Notes: generated from the letters alone by a model not told the origin. Positions 1 to 8,256 are shown, counted from the stretch's first letter. The stretch: 8,555 bases of DNA from an uncultured bacterium (GCA_905216045.1 CAJMSL010000085.1:1-8555), one strand, 5' to 3'. Program-made: numbers and translations.

Positions 1-680
1 TAGGCCGTGAGCCCGGCCGGGACCGTGGCCGAGAGGCGCCAGTACAGGTCGTCGGCGACCGTGGCGTCGGCGGCCTTCTGCCAGGCGGCGGTGCCGTCCT
101 CCAGCACATGCTTTTGGACCTTGGGGGTCGCCGCCTTGGGCTTGACGGTAACGGCGCTGCCGCCGACCAGGGCCATGATCGGCGCGGTGCCGGCCTCGCC
201 CTGGTCGATGGCGTCGTCTTTGGCGACGATGAGCCAGTAGCCGCAGGACAGCTCGGCCGCCGTGCCCGCGTTAAGGGGAACAGAAGCGGCACCTGCATTG
301 CAAATCGCACAGGCGAGCCTTGCCGCCAGAGCGGTCGACATATGTCCGTCGGCATTCAGCCACTCGGCAGCCTCTTGCGCCGTCGATGCCGAGCTATCAA
401 ACCCCGCATCATAAAGAACGGGAAGGACAGCCTGACGAGCTGCATCGCTCGCCCACGCCAAGTCCGTCGCGACCTTTTGATCGGAGCCGGCTTTATCGGT
501 AACAGTTGCCGAAAAGAGCTGGTATGCATCGTATTGCGTCGCGACGTCGCCGCCAATCGTGATGGCTCCGGCATCGGCAGCACGGGCCGTCTCGGGCGAC
601 GCTGCAAAAGCGAGGATAGTCGTCATGGCCACCATCATGACGGTCAACAAGCGGCGGTGCAGTTTACTCACGGCGACCAT
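1..680 (-). CDS. Probable backbone pilin of a sortase-assembled pilus (fimbrial isopeptide D2 family), 3' part missing
   Basis: The frame stays open for 226 codons and runs off the left edge, so only the N-terminal part is present. It begins with a signal peptide: basic KLHRR, a hydrophobic stretch at residues 11-27, and an ARA cleavage site at 32-34. Residues 36-170 resemble the N-terminal domain of Gram-positive major pilins, with a YQLF motif near 53-56 and a GYWLIV strand at 147-152. A pilin-motif-like VTVKPK (177-182) follows, then PKVQKHV (186-192), which looks like the opening strand of the fimbrial isopeptide D2 domain, and W200 with ADATVADDLYW. Family knowledge says the pilin-motif lysine is where sortase joins the next subunit. 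The first start, ATG at 680, overlaps the upstream adhesin gene by 17 bases. GTG at 671 is an alternative with a better-spaced GAG and still keeps the signal peptide. GC at third codon positions jumps near position 254. The D2 assignment rests on pattern recognition only. Confidence 0.8.
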   Translation of the reverse strand, partial: MVAVSKLHRRLLTVMMVAMTTILAFAASPETARAADAGAITIGGDVATQYDAYQLFSATVTDKAGSDQKVATDLAWASDAARQAVLPVLYDAGFDSSASTAQEAAEWLNADGHMSTALAARLACAICNAGAASVPLNAGTAAELSCGYWLIVAKDDAIDQGEAGTAPIMALVGGSAVTVKPKAATPKVQKHVLEDGTAAWQKAADATVADDLYWRLSATVPAGLTA

Positions 681-3600
681 CTCGATCAAGACCACGGTGG
701 CGACGAGCATGCATCCACGTCGCGGCAAAACACAACAGCGAAGCGCCGGCAAGATATGTCATAGTCAAGCCAGCCCCGCCCGCCTCAGGTAGCGTAGTCG
801 AGTACTTGTTGGTAAAGGTCGGCGGATTCTGAGAGCCATCGTTATAGGTAACTAGGGCGTCGAGCTGGTCCGTGCCATTAGTTACCTTAACCGTGACGTT
901 GTACACGGTCCTGTCATAGGTGATGTGATCTTTAACATGGTCGACGGCGCCCTCGGGCGCGACCTCGGAGATGGTGTAGGTATAGGTTCCCGCCTTGTTG
1001 TACTTGACGTCAAAGGAGACATTTCCCTTGTCATTATTAGTCACCGTCTGGAGCACCTTGCCCTCGGCGTCCTTGAGCACGAACGAGAACTGCCCCGCCT
1101 TGAAAGTGCCACCTTCAAGCACTTTCTTTGCTTTAATAACCGCAGAGCCCGTTAGGCGATTGTCGTAGATCCAGATCTCGTCCTTTTTGTCATCGCCGAT
1201 GATTTCGGAGTCTTTGACGATGCTCTTCGCTTTATTGAGCTCAGTTTGATACTCCTCATCGTCAGCATTACCCTTAAGCATGATCCACGTGGGCGCCGCC
1301 GCGGCATAGCCGTCAGGCGCTTTCGTCTCCACGAGCTGGTAAAGCACGCAATTTACCATCGCCTTGTCTTCTGCGCCAAACGAGATTTTGCCGTTGGCGT
1401 CGGTGGGGGCGGCTTCAAACTTAGTCCTTGCATTCTCGATACCCACCGTTGCAACCTGGTCCATATTCACGCTGTAGAGCGTAAACTCCGCACGCTCGAG
1501 CGTCGCACCGACCTGCTGGGCGTCATACTTGGTCATCGTGATGCCGTAGCCGTTGCCACCTGCGCTGGCAGAAGCTTTTTTAATTTCCCATGTTTGATCA
1601 TCAGTCGCAGAACCGTCCTTCACACCCGTAAGCATGGCGGTATTGGATAGAGGAACCTTGTTGCCAGGGATTCCGGTCGGGATAACCTCATACTCGACCT
1701 GGAGGTATTTCTTGTCGGGTACCTTAAGCGTCAACTTTGTACGCGAGCCAGTTTCATCCTTGACCTGCTCCACCTTCGACGAATAGTCCTTATCAGCCAG
1801 CGGTGACCAGGCACCATACACCCACTCATAGACCTTAAGCGTCGACGGCACCAGCGTGCACTTGGCATCCATGGTATCGACGAGCTCAAGGAAGTCGGTG
1901 CCGTTTTTAAGGGCAACGGCAGACTCGTTAACAAGAATGGTGTACTTAATGCGGTTGCTACTACTGACCTGTTCACCAGTCTTTTTGATAACGTTGTTCT
2001 TGATGGTGACGGTGCCACTGCCGGATTCGAACTTCTTGCTTCCCGACTCGGCGCTGGCCTTGTTGGCGAACTTCACCTCGTTTGTGGAGGTATCGAGCTC
2101 ACCGCGCTTGACCGCCGTCTTGTACGTGAGCTTTGCGTAGCCGGCATAGCTTTCAAGCTCAGTCGTGGGGATGGAGAAGGTGACCGTATTGCCGTTGCGG
2201 CTGACGTTGTCGGCGGCGAGCGTCCGACCCGTAACGACCTCCTTGGCCTCGCCTCCGCGATGAAGCCCCGTATGTTTATCATAGGGGTTCTGCACGAGCG
2301 TATACTTTGCGGAATTCGCAACATAGCTCATACCATCCGGAAGGCTATCAACGATATTCAGCGGTTTCCCGCCCAGCTTTCCAGCTCCATAGTATTCGAA
2401 CTCGCCATTTGCGCCCTTATTACCCTTTTGGCGGTTTGCATACACCGTCCAGTCGACGATCCAGGCGCCCTTCTCATCCGAGCCGTCAACGGTATGCCAA
2501 TCGAAGTTCTCGACCCAAGACACCTTCGACTCCGTTTCCGGCTTCTCGACCGCGGGCGCCGTTTCTTGGTTGACAACGTACTTGACGGGTTCGGTGAACG
2601 GCCACTGTAGTCTCAGGCCCGGTGCTTCGACCGCTGCGAAGTTTGAGTACCAGCCCGACAGCGCTTCTGATGTGGTGTCGTAGGTGATAACGGCGTAGTC
2701 CTCGTTCTCGAGAGCGGCTTTCACGTTGTCGGTAACGATGATTTTGAGGTCGTAGTTTTTCTTTGTTTCATTACCCGGATAGCTGGTCGTTGGTCTCCAG
2801 TCGGTGCCCGGAACCAGCTTGGTATTGCCGATTTTAATGGTAATGGAGCTTTCGTCGACACCAAGCTTCTGCGACCATGCCGACTGAAACGTGTCCTTCA
2901 CCGTCACCTCGCCTGGATGGGCCGCATTGACGATCGCCTTCAGCGCGACCTTCGTCTCCCACGTCGCCCTGCCCGTCGTCGCCGCCTCATCGTATCTCAC
3001 GAGCCTCTTGGCGATCGGCACAACACCCGTCAGCTGCGGCGTGAAACTGCCATCATCGCTACCGGAAACGGAGCCTCCGCGCTCGATGGCCGCGCTGTTG
3101 CGCACAGTGTCGTACGAGCTCGTGTCGTTCATCTTGGTGTGATAAACGATGCAGTAGGTGGCGTACTTATCCTCAAGGTTGTTCGGGAACGTATAGGAAC
3201 AGGAATTATCCTTAGGTTCAAGTTTTCTTTCACAAATCTTGACTCCGCTCGCCTCCGAGTCGCCTTTGTAAACCGTAAAGTTGCCCGTATACGTCTGTTT
3301 TCCGTCCAGATTATCAGTGAACATGTAGCCGCTCATGTCGGCCTTGAGCTTGCCTTGGTTGAGCTTGACCGTCCACTTGATGTCCGACGGCGTGCCTGAG
3401 CCATTGGACTTCTTGATCATGTCATAGCCGAATGTAACAGGCTCAGCCGTAGCTGTTCTGTTATCGCTGTCGCTTGAGCCAGCCCAATTCCACGTTGCCG
3501 TATTCTCAGCTTTGATCAAATCGCCGCCGTTCGCGGCAACGCCGCTCTTCAGCACCGTATCGTACGTGATCGTGTGGTTGCCCTGGGAAAGGTTGCCCAG

Positions 3601-4392
3601 GCTGTCGAGGGTTACGACCTGGCCGTCGATCATCGGCTGGGAGTCAAGCTTCTTGCCGTCGAGCTTGAAACTGTCGTTCACAAAGCCGAAGTTGTCGCCC
3701 AGCGTATCAGTGAAGCTAACGTCCGTAGCATACGACTCTACGGTAAGCGTAACAGTCCAGGTAACCTTGGCCACGCCATCTGCGCCCTGGGAGAAGGTCC
3801 CCGACTTCGTCCCCGTGACTTTGCCGTCCTTGGTAGGGATTTTGATCGTTCCCACACCAGGGAACACGACAGATGCGCTGCTGCCTGAGCCGGTGCCCTT
3901 GCCTGCAAGCTCGAACGAGAAATTGGCTCCGACATAAATCTCCGCAGGGTTTGACGCAAGCCAGTTTTTGTCAAACGCAAAGATGACCTTATTGTCCTTA
4001 ATCTTCCACGTGCCAGCCTTGGCGGCAGTGGCTTCCGGACCCTCCATGAGGTCGCCGCCGTCGTTGTCGTCAACGACAATGGTGTCGGGCAGCTTATAGA
4101 CAGCGATGTTCTTCTCGGGCGTAGGCGCCTTGCCGCCTTTGAATTGTGCCGAGAAAGCTCCATAGGGCGTCGAAGTGGACGTTACGGGATCCTCGAGCTT
4201 TTGAGTGTGGTGCTCATCGGTATACAGCCTGACATCAACCGTCGCCGTATCCCCATCGATCGCAATCGGATCGGGCTTCGCAACGTCATCGGCGCGCACG
4301 GGGGATGCGCCGTGAAAAACTGCGGCGGTGAGGCTAATCAAAATGAAGATCAGGGCCGCCATACCAAGCGACCGCGAGCGGTGTGCGTCCAT
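664..4392 (-). CDS. Large LPXTG-type surface protein, probable pilus tip adhesin / ancillary pilin
   Basis: A 1242-residue exported wall protein. Residues 1-34 form a signal peptide (hydrophobic core 10-26, VRA cleavage site 32-34). Residues 40-190 look like an N-terminal adhesin domain. About five tandem CnaA-like modules follow (approximately 190-310, 318-445, 455-592, 615-790, 800-930). Each has a W/Y-rich strand (VTWTVTL, IKWTVKL, ATWETKV, VDWTVYA, IKYTILV), a following V/T-D-S/T-like acidic strand (D229, D360, D500, D682, D839) and an Asn near the end (N297, N432, N584, N777, N917). Residues 948-1080 are a CnaB/SpaA module with K955, E1022 in VETKAPDGY and N1078. Residues 1081-1197 match FctA/Spy0128-type pilin isopeptide linkage domains (GQFSFVLKD, YTYTISE with E1143, FTNKY with N1195). 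The C-terminus has LPEAG (1201-1205), a membrane segment at about 1207-1227 and a basic tail. The ATG has an AAGGGA ribosome site 5 bases upstream. Adhesion is inferred; the ligand is unknown. Confidence 0.88.
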   Translation of the reverse strand: MDAHRSRSLGMAALIFILISLTAAVFHGASPVRADDVAKPDPIAIDGDTATVDVRLYTDEHHTQKLEDPVTSTSTPYGAFSAQFKGGKAPTPEKNIAVYKLPDTIVVDDNDGGDLMEGPEATAAKAGTWKIKDNKVIFAFDKNWLASNPAEIYVGANFSFELAGKGTGSGSSASVVFPGVGTIKIPTKDGKVTGTKSGTFSQGADGVAKVTWTVTLTVESYATDVSFTDTLGDNFGFVNDSFKLDGKKLDSQPMIDGQVVTLDSLGNLSQGNHTITYDTVLKSGVAANGGDLIKAENTATWNWAGSSDSDNRTATAEPVTFGYDMIKKSNGSGTPSDIKWTVKLNQGKLKADMSGYMFTDNLDGKQTYTGNFTVYKGDSEASGVKICERKLEPKDNSCSYTFPNNLEDKYATYCIVYHTKMNDTSSYDTVRNSAAIERGGSVSGSDDGSFTPQLTGVVPIAKRLVRYDEAATTGRATWETKVALKAIVNAAHPGEVTVKDTFQSAWSQKLGVDESSITIKIGNTKLVPGTDWRPTTSYPGNETKKNYDLKIIVTDNVKAALENEDYAVITYDTTSEALSGWYSNFAAVEAPGLRLQWPFTEPVKYVVNQETAPAVEKPETESKVSWVENFDWHTVDGSDEKGAWIVDWTVYANRQKGNKGANGEFEYYGAGKLGGKPLNIVDSLPDGMSYVANSAKYTLVQNPYDKHTGLHRGGEAKEVVTGRTLAADNVSRNGNTVTFSIPTTELESYAGYAKLTYKTAVKRGELDTSTNEVKFANKASAESGSKKFESGSGTVTIKNNVIKKTGEQVSSSNRIKYTILVNESAVALKNGTDFLELVDTMDAKCTLVPSTLKVYEWVYGAWSPLADKDYSSKVEQVKDETGSRTKLTLKVPDKKYLQVEYEVIPTGIPGNKVPLSNTAMLTGVKDGSATDDQTWEIKKASASAGGNGYGITMTKYDAQQVGATLERAEFTLYSVNMDQVATVGIENARTKFEAAPTDANGKISFGAEDKAMVNCVLYQLVETKAPDGYAAAAPTWIMLKGNADDEEYQTELNKAKSIVKDSEIIGDDKKDEIWIYDNRLTGSAVIKAKKVLEGGTFKAGQFSFVLKDAEGKVLQTVTNNDKGNVSFDVKYNKAGTYTYTISEVAPEGAVDHVKDHITYDRTVYNVTVKVTNGTDQLDALVTYNDGSQNPPTFTNKYSTTLPEAGGAGLTMTYLAGASLLCFAATWMHARRHRGLDRDGRRE

Positions 4393-4393
4393 A

Positions 4394-4415
4394 GTTGTCC
4401 CTTAATTCCTACAAC
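4394..4415 (-). promoter_or_regulatory. Ribosome binding site of the adhesin gene inside a possible small hairpin
   Basis: The Shine-Dalgarno AAGGGA occupies 4398-4403, five bases before the ATG at 4392. The arms GTTGT (4411-4415 on the minus strand) and ACAAC (4394-4398) could pair across a 12-base loop that contains most of the ribosome site. The ribosome site is well supported. The hairpin is short and may have no role. Confidence 0.6.
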
Positions 4416-4541
4416 ACAGTGTGGAATACGGCGAATCGTCGGATCGAACACAAGCCCCAACATCTACGAGAACCTACCTAGCGCATTGCAAGAACCCATT
4501 GGGGGCAACTTCTAAGACGGTTCGTCTATGCCACAATGCAT

Positions 4542-4637
4542 AAAATACAATATAGATAACAGTCATGTAAACCGCTGGTAAAGAGGTCTTTTAATGTAAT
4601 ACCAGTTGATATTTATCTGTTAACGGTTTTGTATCAA
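4542..4637 (-). promoter_or_regulatory. Candidate promoter zone of the pilus operon
   Basis: Several sigma-70-like pairs can be read on the minus strand in this AT-rich stretch. One is TTGATA (4632-4637), 16 bases, TAAATA (4610-4615). Another is TTTACA (4566-4571), 18 bases, TATTTT (4542-4547). A third is TTTACC (4577-4582), 18 bases, TATCTA (4553-4558). None is decisive, because AT-rich DNA gives such matches easily. The strong terminator upstream (4753-4787) makes a promoter between it and the adhesin gene likely. Confidence 0.35.
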
Positions 4638-4644
4638 AGCGGTT
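4570..4644. repeat. Nested inverted repeats that can form a three-way junction
   Basis: Three pairs of complementary arms lie in the order A, B, B', C, C', A'. Arm A is AACCGCT (4570-4576) and A' is AGCGGTT (4638-4644). Arm B is CTGGTA (4575-4580) and B' is TACCAG (4600-4605). Arm C is TTGATA (4606-4611) and C' is TATCAA (4632-4637). B' directly abuts C, and C' directly abuts A', so an outer stem would enclose two hairpins with almost no unpaired junction bases. The element lies upstream of the pilus operon and overlaps the possible promoters. It could be a cruciform, overlapping operator sites or a structured leader; the sequence alone does not decide. Confidence 0.45.
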
Positions 4645-4679
4645 ATATCCTGTGGAATTATGTATATGTTTAAACAACT

Positions 4680-4753
4680 TTACTTTGGCTGGAAAGCCGC
4701 TCGGGGGATAACCTCCTCCACCGTGGTGCAAAGTAACCTGTCCCCTTGCACCA
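4680..4753. repeat. REP-like palindromic element next to the typA terminator
   Basis: The block holds two overlapping inverted repeats. TTACTTTG (4680-4687) pairs with CAAAGTAA (4729-4736), enclosing a GGCT/AGCC hairpin with a GGAA loop (4687-4698) and a GGGGG/CCTCC hairpin (4703-4716). TGGTGCAA (4724-4731) pairs with TTGCACCA (4746-4753) across a 14-base loop. On the minus strand the second hairpin contains GGGGACAGGTTAC, which resembles the GGGGACAG core of REP sequences linked to RAYT (Y1 transposase) proteins. That link is from memory of the family, and no transposase gene is in the window. Confidence 0.4.
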
Positions 4754-4787
4754 AAAAGGGCGCCGACCATTGCGGTCGACGCCCTTT
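4753..4787 (-). terminator. Rho-independent terminator of typA
   Basis: Arms at 4774-4787 and 4755-4768 form a 14-base-pair stem (AAAGGGCG...CGCCCTTT, with one G-T wobble) around a five-base loop. On the minus strand the stem runs into five Ts ending at 4753. It starts 27 bases after the typA stop codon. The opposite strand also has a weaker T-rich run (CTTTCTTATT), so the hairpin might work in both directions, but no plus-strand gene ends here. Confidence 0.9.
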
Positions 4788-4814
4788 CTTATTGGCGGTT
4801 ATAAGCCCCAGCGC

Positions 4815-6653
<1,839 letters not shown>

Positions 6654-6770
6654 GTAGTTCCCCTATCTTCTATCCATATACAAACGGCACGCGTATGCGA
6701 CCCGCCCAGCAGCACAACGCTCAGCGGGAATATTGAGCCTTTTACCGAAAACTCGTTTATTTTAGCGATT

Positions 6771-7220
6771 TTAGATGAGAGGGGTTTCCTCACCTGCAGG
6801 TTCAGGGTCGCTCCACATAAAACCATCGCCGGCGCCCATGCCCTCATACAGCACATATGCCGAAAAACCACTCTCGAGCGTGGTTTCGAAGAAGCTCACG
6901 AGCAGAGCATCGTGATAGCCGCCGTCAATCTCGACGCAGCCGGTGTAGCCGATGGCATAGCGGGCGATACGGCCCAGGCCCTCGTCCTTAAGACCCATCT
7001 TGTGCTCGGAGATAAAGTTGGTGGCCGCCTCGAGGCACGCCTCTTCGCCATCCTCATCGAGCGCCGCCAGATAACGGTTGGAAGCGGCGTCCTCAATTGC
7101 CACGACCACGCCAGGGTTTTCACCGGCGGCAAGGTCGTCCAAGAACGCGCCGATCAGATCGCACACCATGGCGTCGAGCTCGGCGGAAACGTTACCGGCG
7201 TCCTGCATATCCTGTGCCAT
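6771..7220 (-). CDS. Acidic conserved-looking protein of unknown function
   Basis: I do not recognise this 149-residue protein. It has no signal peptide or membrane segment, so it should be cytoplasmic. By hand count it carries 30 Asp/Glu against 5 Lys/Arg, making it strongly acidic. Residues 12-90 look largely helical, followed by a Gly/Tyr-rich stretch with likely strands (YAIGYTGCVEIDGGYHDAL, then SGFSAYVLYEG) and a Pro/Glu-rich tail. The ATG at 7220 has a GGGAAGG ribosome site seven bases upstream (7228-7234), which supports this start. It follows the small membrane protein gene after 30 bases without a visible terminator, so the two are probably co-transcribed. The GC-rich coding bias matches its neighbours. 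Confidence 0.82.
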   Translation of the reverse strand: MAQDMQDAGNVSAELDAMVCDLIGAFLDDLAAGENPGVVVAIEDAASNRYLAALDEDGEEACLEAATNFISEHKMGLKDEGLGRIARYAIGYTGCVEIDGGYHDALLVSFFETTLESGFSAYVLYEGMGAGDGFMWSDPEPAGEETPLI

Positions 7221-7250
7221 CTTTAGACCTTCCCATCGAGTCTGACGTCG

Positions 7251-7640
7251 TTACAGTTCTTGTGCCTCAGCAGCGATCTTAGCGGCAGCGTCGCGGGCGC
7301 GCATCATATCCATCGCGCGCTTGTCGAGTACCTTGATCTGACTGGTCAGCATTACCGCATCGACCACGCCCCAGATCACCAGGCCCGTAGAGATCGAAAA
7401 CCCAAGCGCACCAACTGTACCACGAAGGCGCGAGCAGATTGCCGCAACAAGGGCGGAGATGACAACCATCTTGATAAACGAGCCGCGGCGTTCGCGAAGC
7501 GTGCGGGCCTGCGTCACATAGGCAATGCGAGCCGCCTCAGAAGCCTCCGAGCGCATCTGGGCCTCGCGCGCAATGGCCGCCGCCTCAGCCGACATACCGC
7601 CGGCCATCAGCGAACGCTCCGCAGCCTGGCCGCCCCACAT
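7251..7640 (-). CDS. Small membrane protein with two predicted transmembrane helices
   Basis: I do not recognise a family for this 129-residue protein. It has an Ala/Glu/Arg-rich helical N-terminal region (about 17-52), a hydrophobic segment at about 57-72, a second at about 77-98 (GLVIWGVVDAVML) and a helical, charged C-terminal tail (102-129). The layout is a two-helix membrane hairpin with both ends probably on the cytoplasmic side. The ATG at 7640 directly follows the TAA of the BFN gene and has no clear ribosome site, so it would depend on translational coupling. Met12 (ATG at 7605-7607) is a real alternative, because GGAG lies nine bases upstream (7617-7620); that gives 118 residues. 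Its position in the BFN cluster suggests co-expression, not a defined function. Confidence 0.78.
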   Translation of the reverse strand: MWGGQAAERSLMAGGMSAEAAAIAREAQMRSEASEAARIAYVTQARTLRERRGSFIKMVVISALVAAICSRLRGTVGALGFSISTGLVIWGVVDAVMLTSQIKVLDKRAMDMMRARDAAAKIAAEAQEL

Positions 7641-8141
7641 TTAGAAGTCATCGGGGGAGAGCGTATGGACGAACTCGTCGAACTTCTCGAACTCCCGCTC
7701 GTCGTCAACTTCCTCGGCATGGGCAGAAACGGTGCCCAGGCGATTCATGATGTCGTCCTCCACAAACATGGGGGCATTGCTGCGCACGGCAAGGGCAATG
7801 GCATCACTGGGACGCGCATCGATCTTATGCTCGTTGCCATCGGCCAACACGACAACCGTCGCGTAAAACACGGGCGGCTCGGCGCGAACGATTTCGATGC
7901 GTTCGAGCTTGGCACCCAGGGCGCCAACAGTATCGAGCAACAGGTCATGGGTAATCGGGCGCTCGGCGCGGCCGCTATCGATGCCGCGGCTGATGGCAGC
8001 GGCTTCAAACGAACCAGTTTGAATGGAAAGGGAACGCAGTGGCGCGGGCGAGTCCGATTTGCCGCAGCGCTCGCGAAGCACGATAAGCGATGGCACGGGA
8101 CCGGCGGCCATGACGATGGTCTCTATGTCGACACGAACCAT
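7641..8141 (-). CDS. BFN-domain (bifunctional nuclease, DUF151) protein
   Basis: A 166-residue protein whose core matches the BFN/DUF151 family. It has an N-terminal strand MVRVDIETIVM, an FEAAAI segment (45-50), the signature RPITHDLL (61-68), a strand pair around VFYATVVV (91-98) and the signature DARPSDAIALAVR (108-120), followed by an acidic tail. Family members were named after a plant nuclease and are common in actinobacteria, often as a single small domain; the bacterial role is poorly defined. I chose the ATG at 8141 and not the longer frame from 8189, because GGAGGTG at 8146-8152 sits just upstream and BFN homology begins here. The gene opens the cluster, and its TAA abuts the ATG of the next gene. 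Confidence 0.95.
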   Translation of the reverse strand: MVRVDIETIVMAAGPVPSLIVLRERCGKSDSPAPLRSLSIQTGSFEAAAISRGIDSGRAERPITHDLLLDTVGALGAKLERIEIVRAEPPVFYATVVVLADGNEHKIDARPSDAIALAVRSNAPMFVEDDIMNRLGTVSAHAEEVDDEREFEKFDEFVHTLSPDDF

Positions 8142-8145
8142 GGAA

Positions 8146-8152
8146 CACCTCC
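8146..8152 (-). promoter_or_regulatory. Strong ribosome binding site fixing the BFN start
   Basis: GGAGGTG lies four bases before the ATG at 8141 (six if GGAGG is taken as the core). No comparable site precedes the upstream ATG at 8189, which would add 16 residues unlike the family. Confidence 0.85.
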
Positions 8153-8198
8153 GGTACGTAGCGGTTAACACGCGGCAAGGTCGCCGCATTGAATAGCT

Positions 8199-8228
8199 AT
8201 ACTACCCAATCTTTCGCACAGCACACAA
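8199..8228 (-). promoter_or_regulatory. Candidate promoter of the BFN gene cluster
   Basis: TTGTGT (8223-8228), an 18-base spacer and TAGTAT (8199-8204) form a moderate sigma-70-like match. It lies between the tRNA terminator and the BFN start, with an inferred leader of about 50 bases. A GCGGC/GCCGC inverted repeat (8172-8187) falls in that leader. Confidence 0.45.
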
Positions 8229-8256
8229 AACCAAAATGAGATTTATCGCAGACAAG

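Larger units (their letters stand above)
4393..4814. other. Intergenic region between typA and the pilus operon
   Basis: No convincing gene lies in these 422 bases. Reading along the minus strand it holds the typA terminator (4753-4787), a REP-like palindromic block (4680-4753), an AT-rich stretch with nested inverted repeats and possible promoters (4541-4680), and a leader of roughly 140 bases ending at the adhesin ribosome site. By hand count 4541-4680 is about 29 percent G+C, far below the flanking genes. Smaller inverted repeats occur in the leader, for example AGACG/CGTCT at 4515-4527. Confidence 0.7.

Noticed and set aside
108..764. Plus-strand open frame of 218 codons opposite the pilin gene
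   Set aside because: The minus strand encodes a signal peptide and pilin-like domains across the same bases. The plus-strand product is low-complexity and Arg-rich.
3090..3240. Possible thioester (Cys-Gln) adhesion domain around the cysteines C387, C398 and C414 of the adhesin
   Set aside because: C414 sits in the terminal YxT strand of a CnaA-like module, and no partner Gln motif typical of thioester domains is evident.
4393..4470. Short leader peptide starting at an ATG in the adhesin leader
   Set aside because: No ribosome site precedes it, and the frame runs into the adhesin gene without a recognisable regulatory codon run.
4144..4515. Plus-strand open frame reaching into the intergenic region
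   Set aside because: It starts antisense within the adhesin signal-peptide region, has no ribosome site and shows no recognisable protein features.
6654..6770. Promoter or terminator between the acidic protein gene and typA
   Set aside because: Only weak hexamers and a five-base GCTCA/TGAGC inverted repeat can be read; nothing matches well enough to call.
7260..8168. Long plus-strand open frame of 302 codons opposite the BFN and membrane protein genes
   Set aside because: It lies antisense to genes with clear family signatures and ribosome sites, and its translation is rich in Arg/His/Gly with no domain-like pattern. It is a by-product of GC-rich codon bias.
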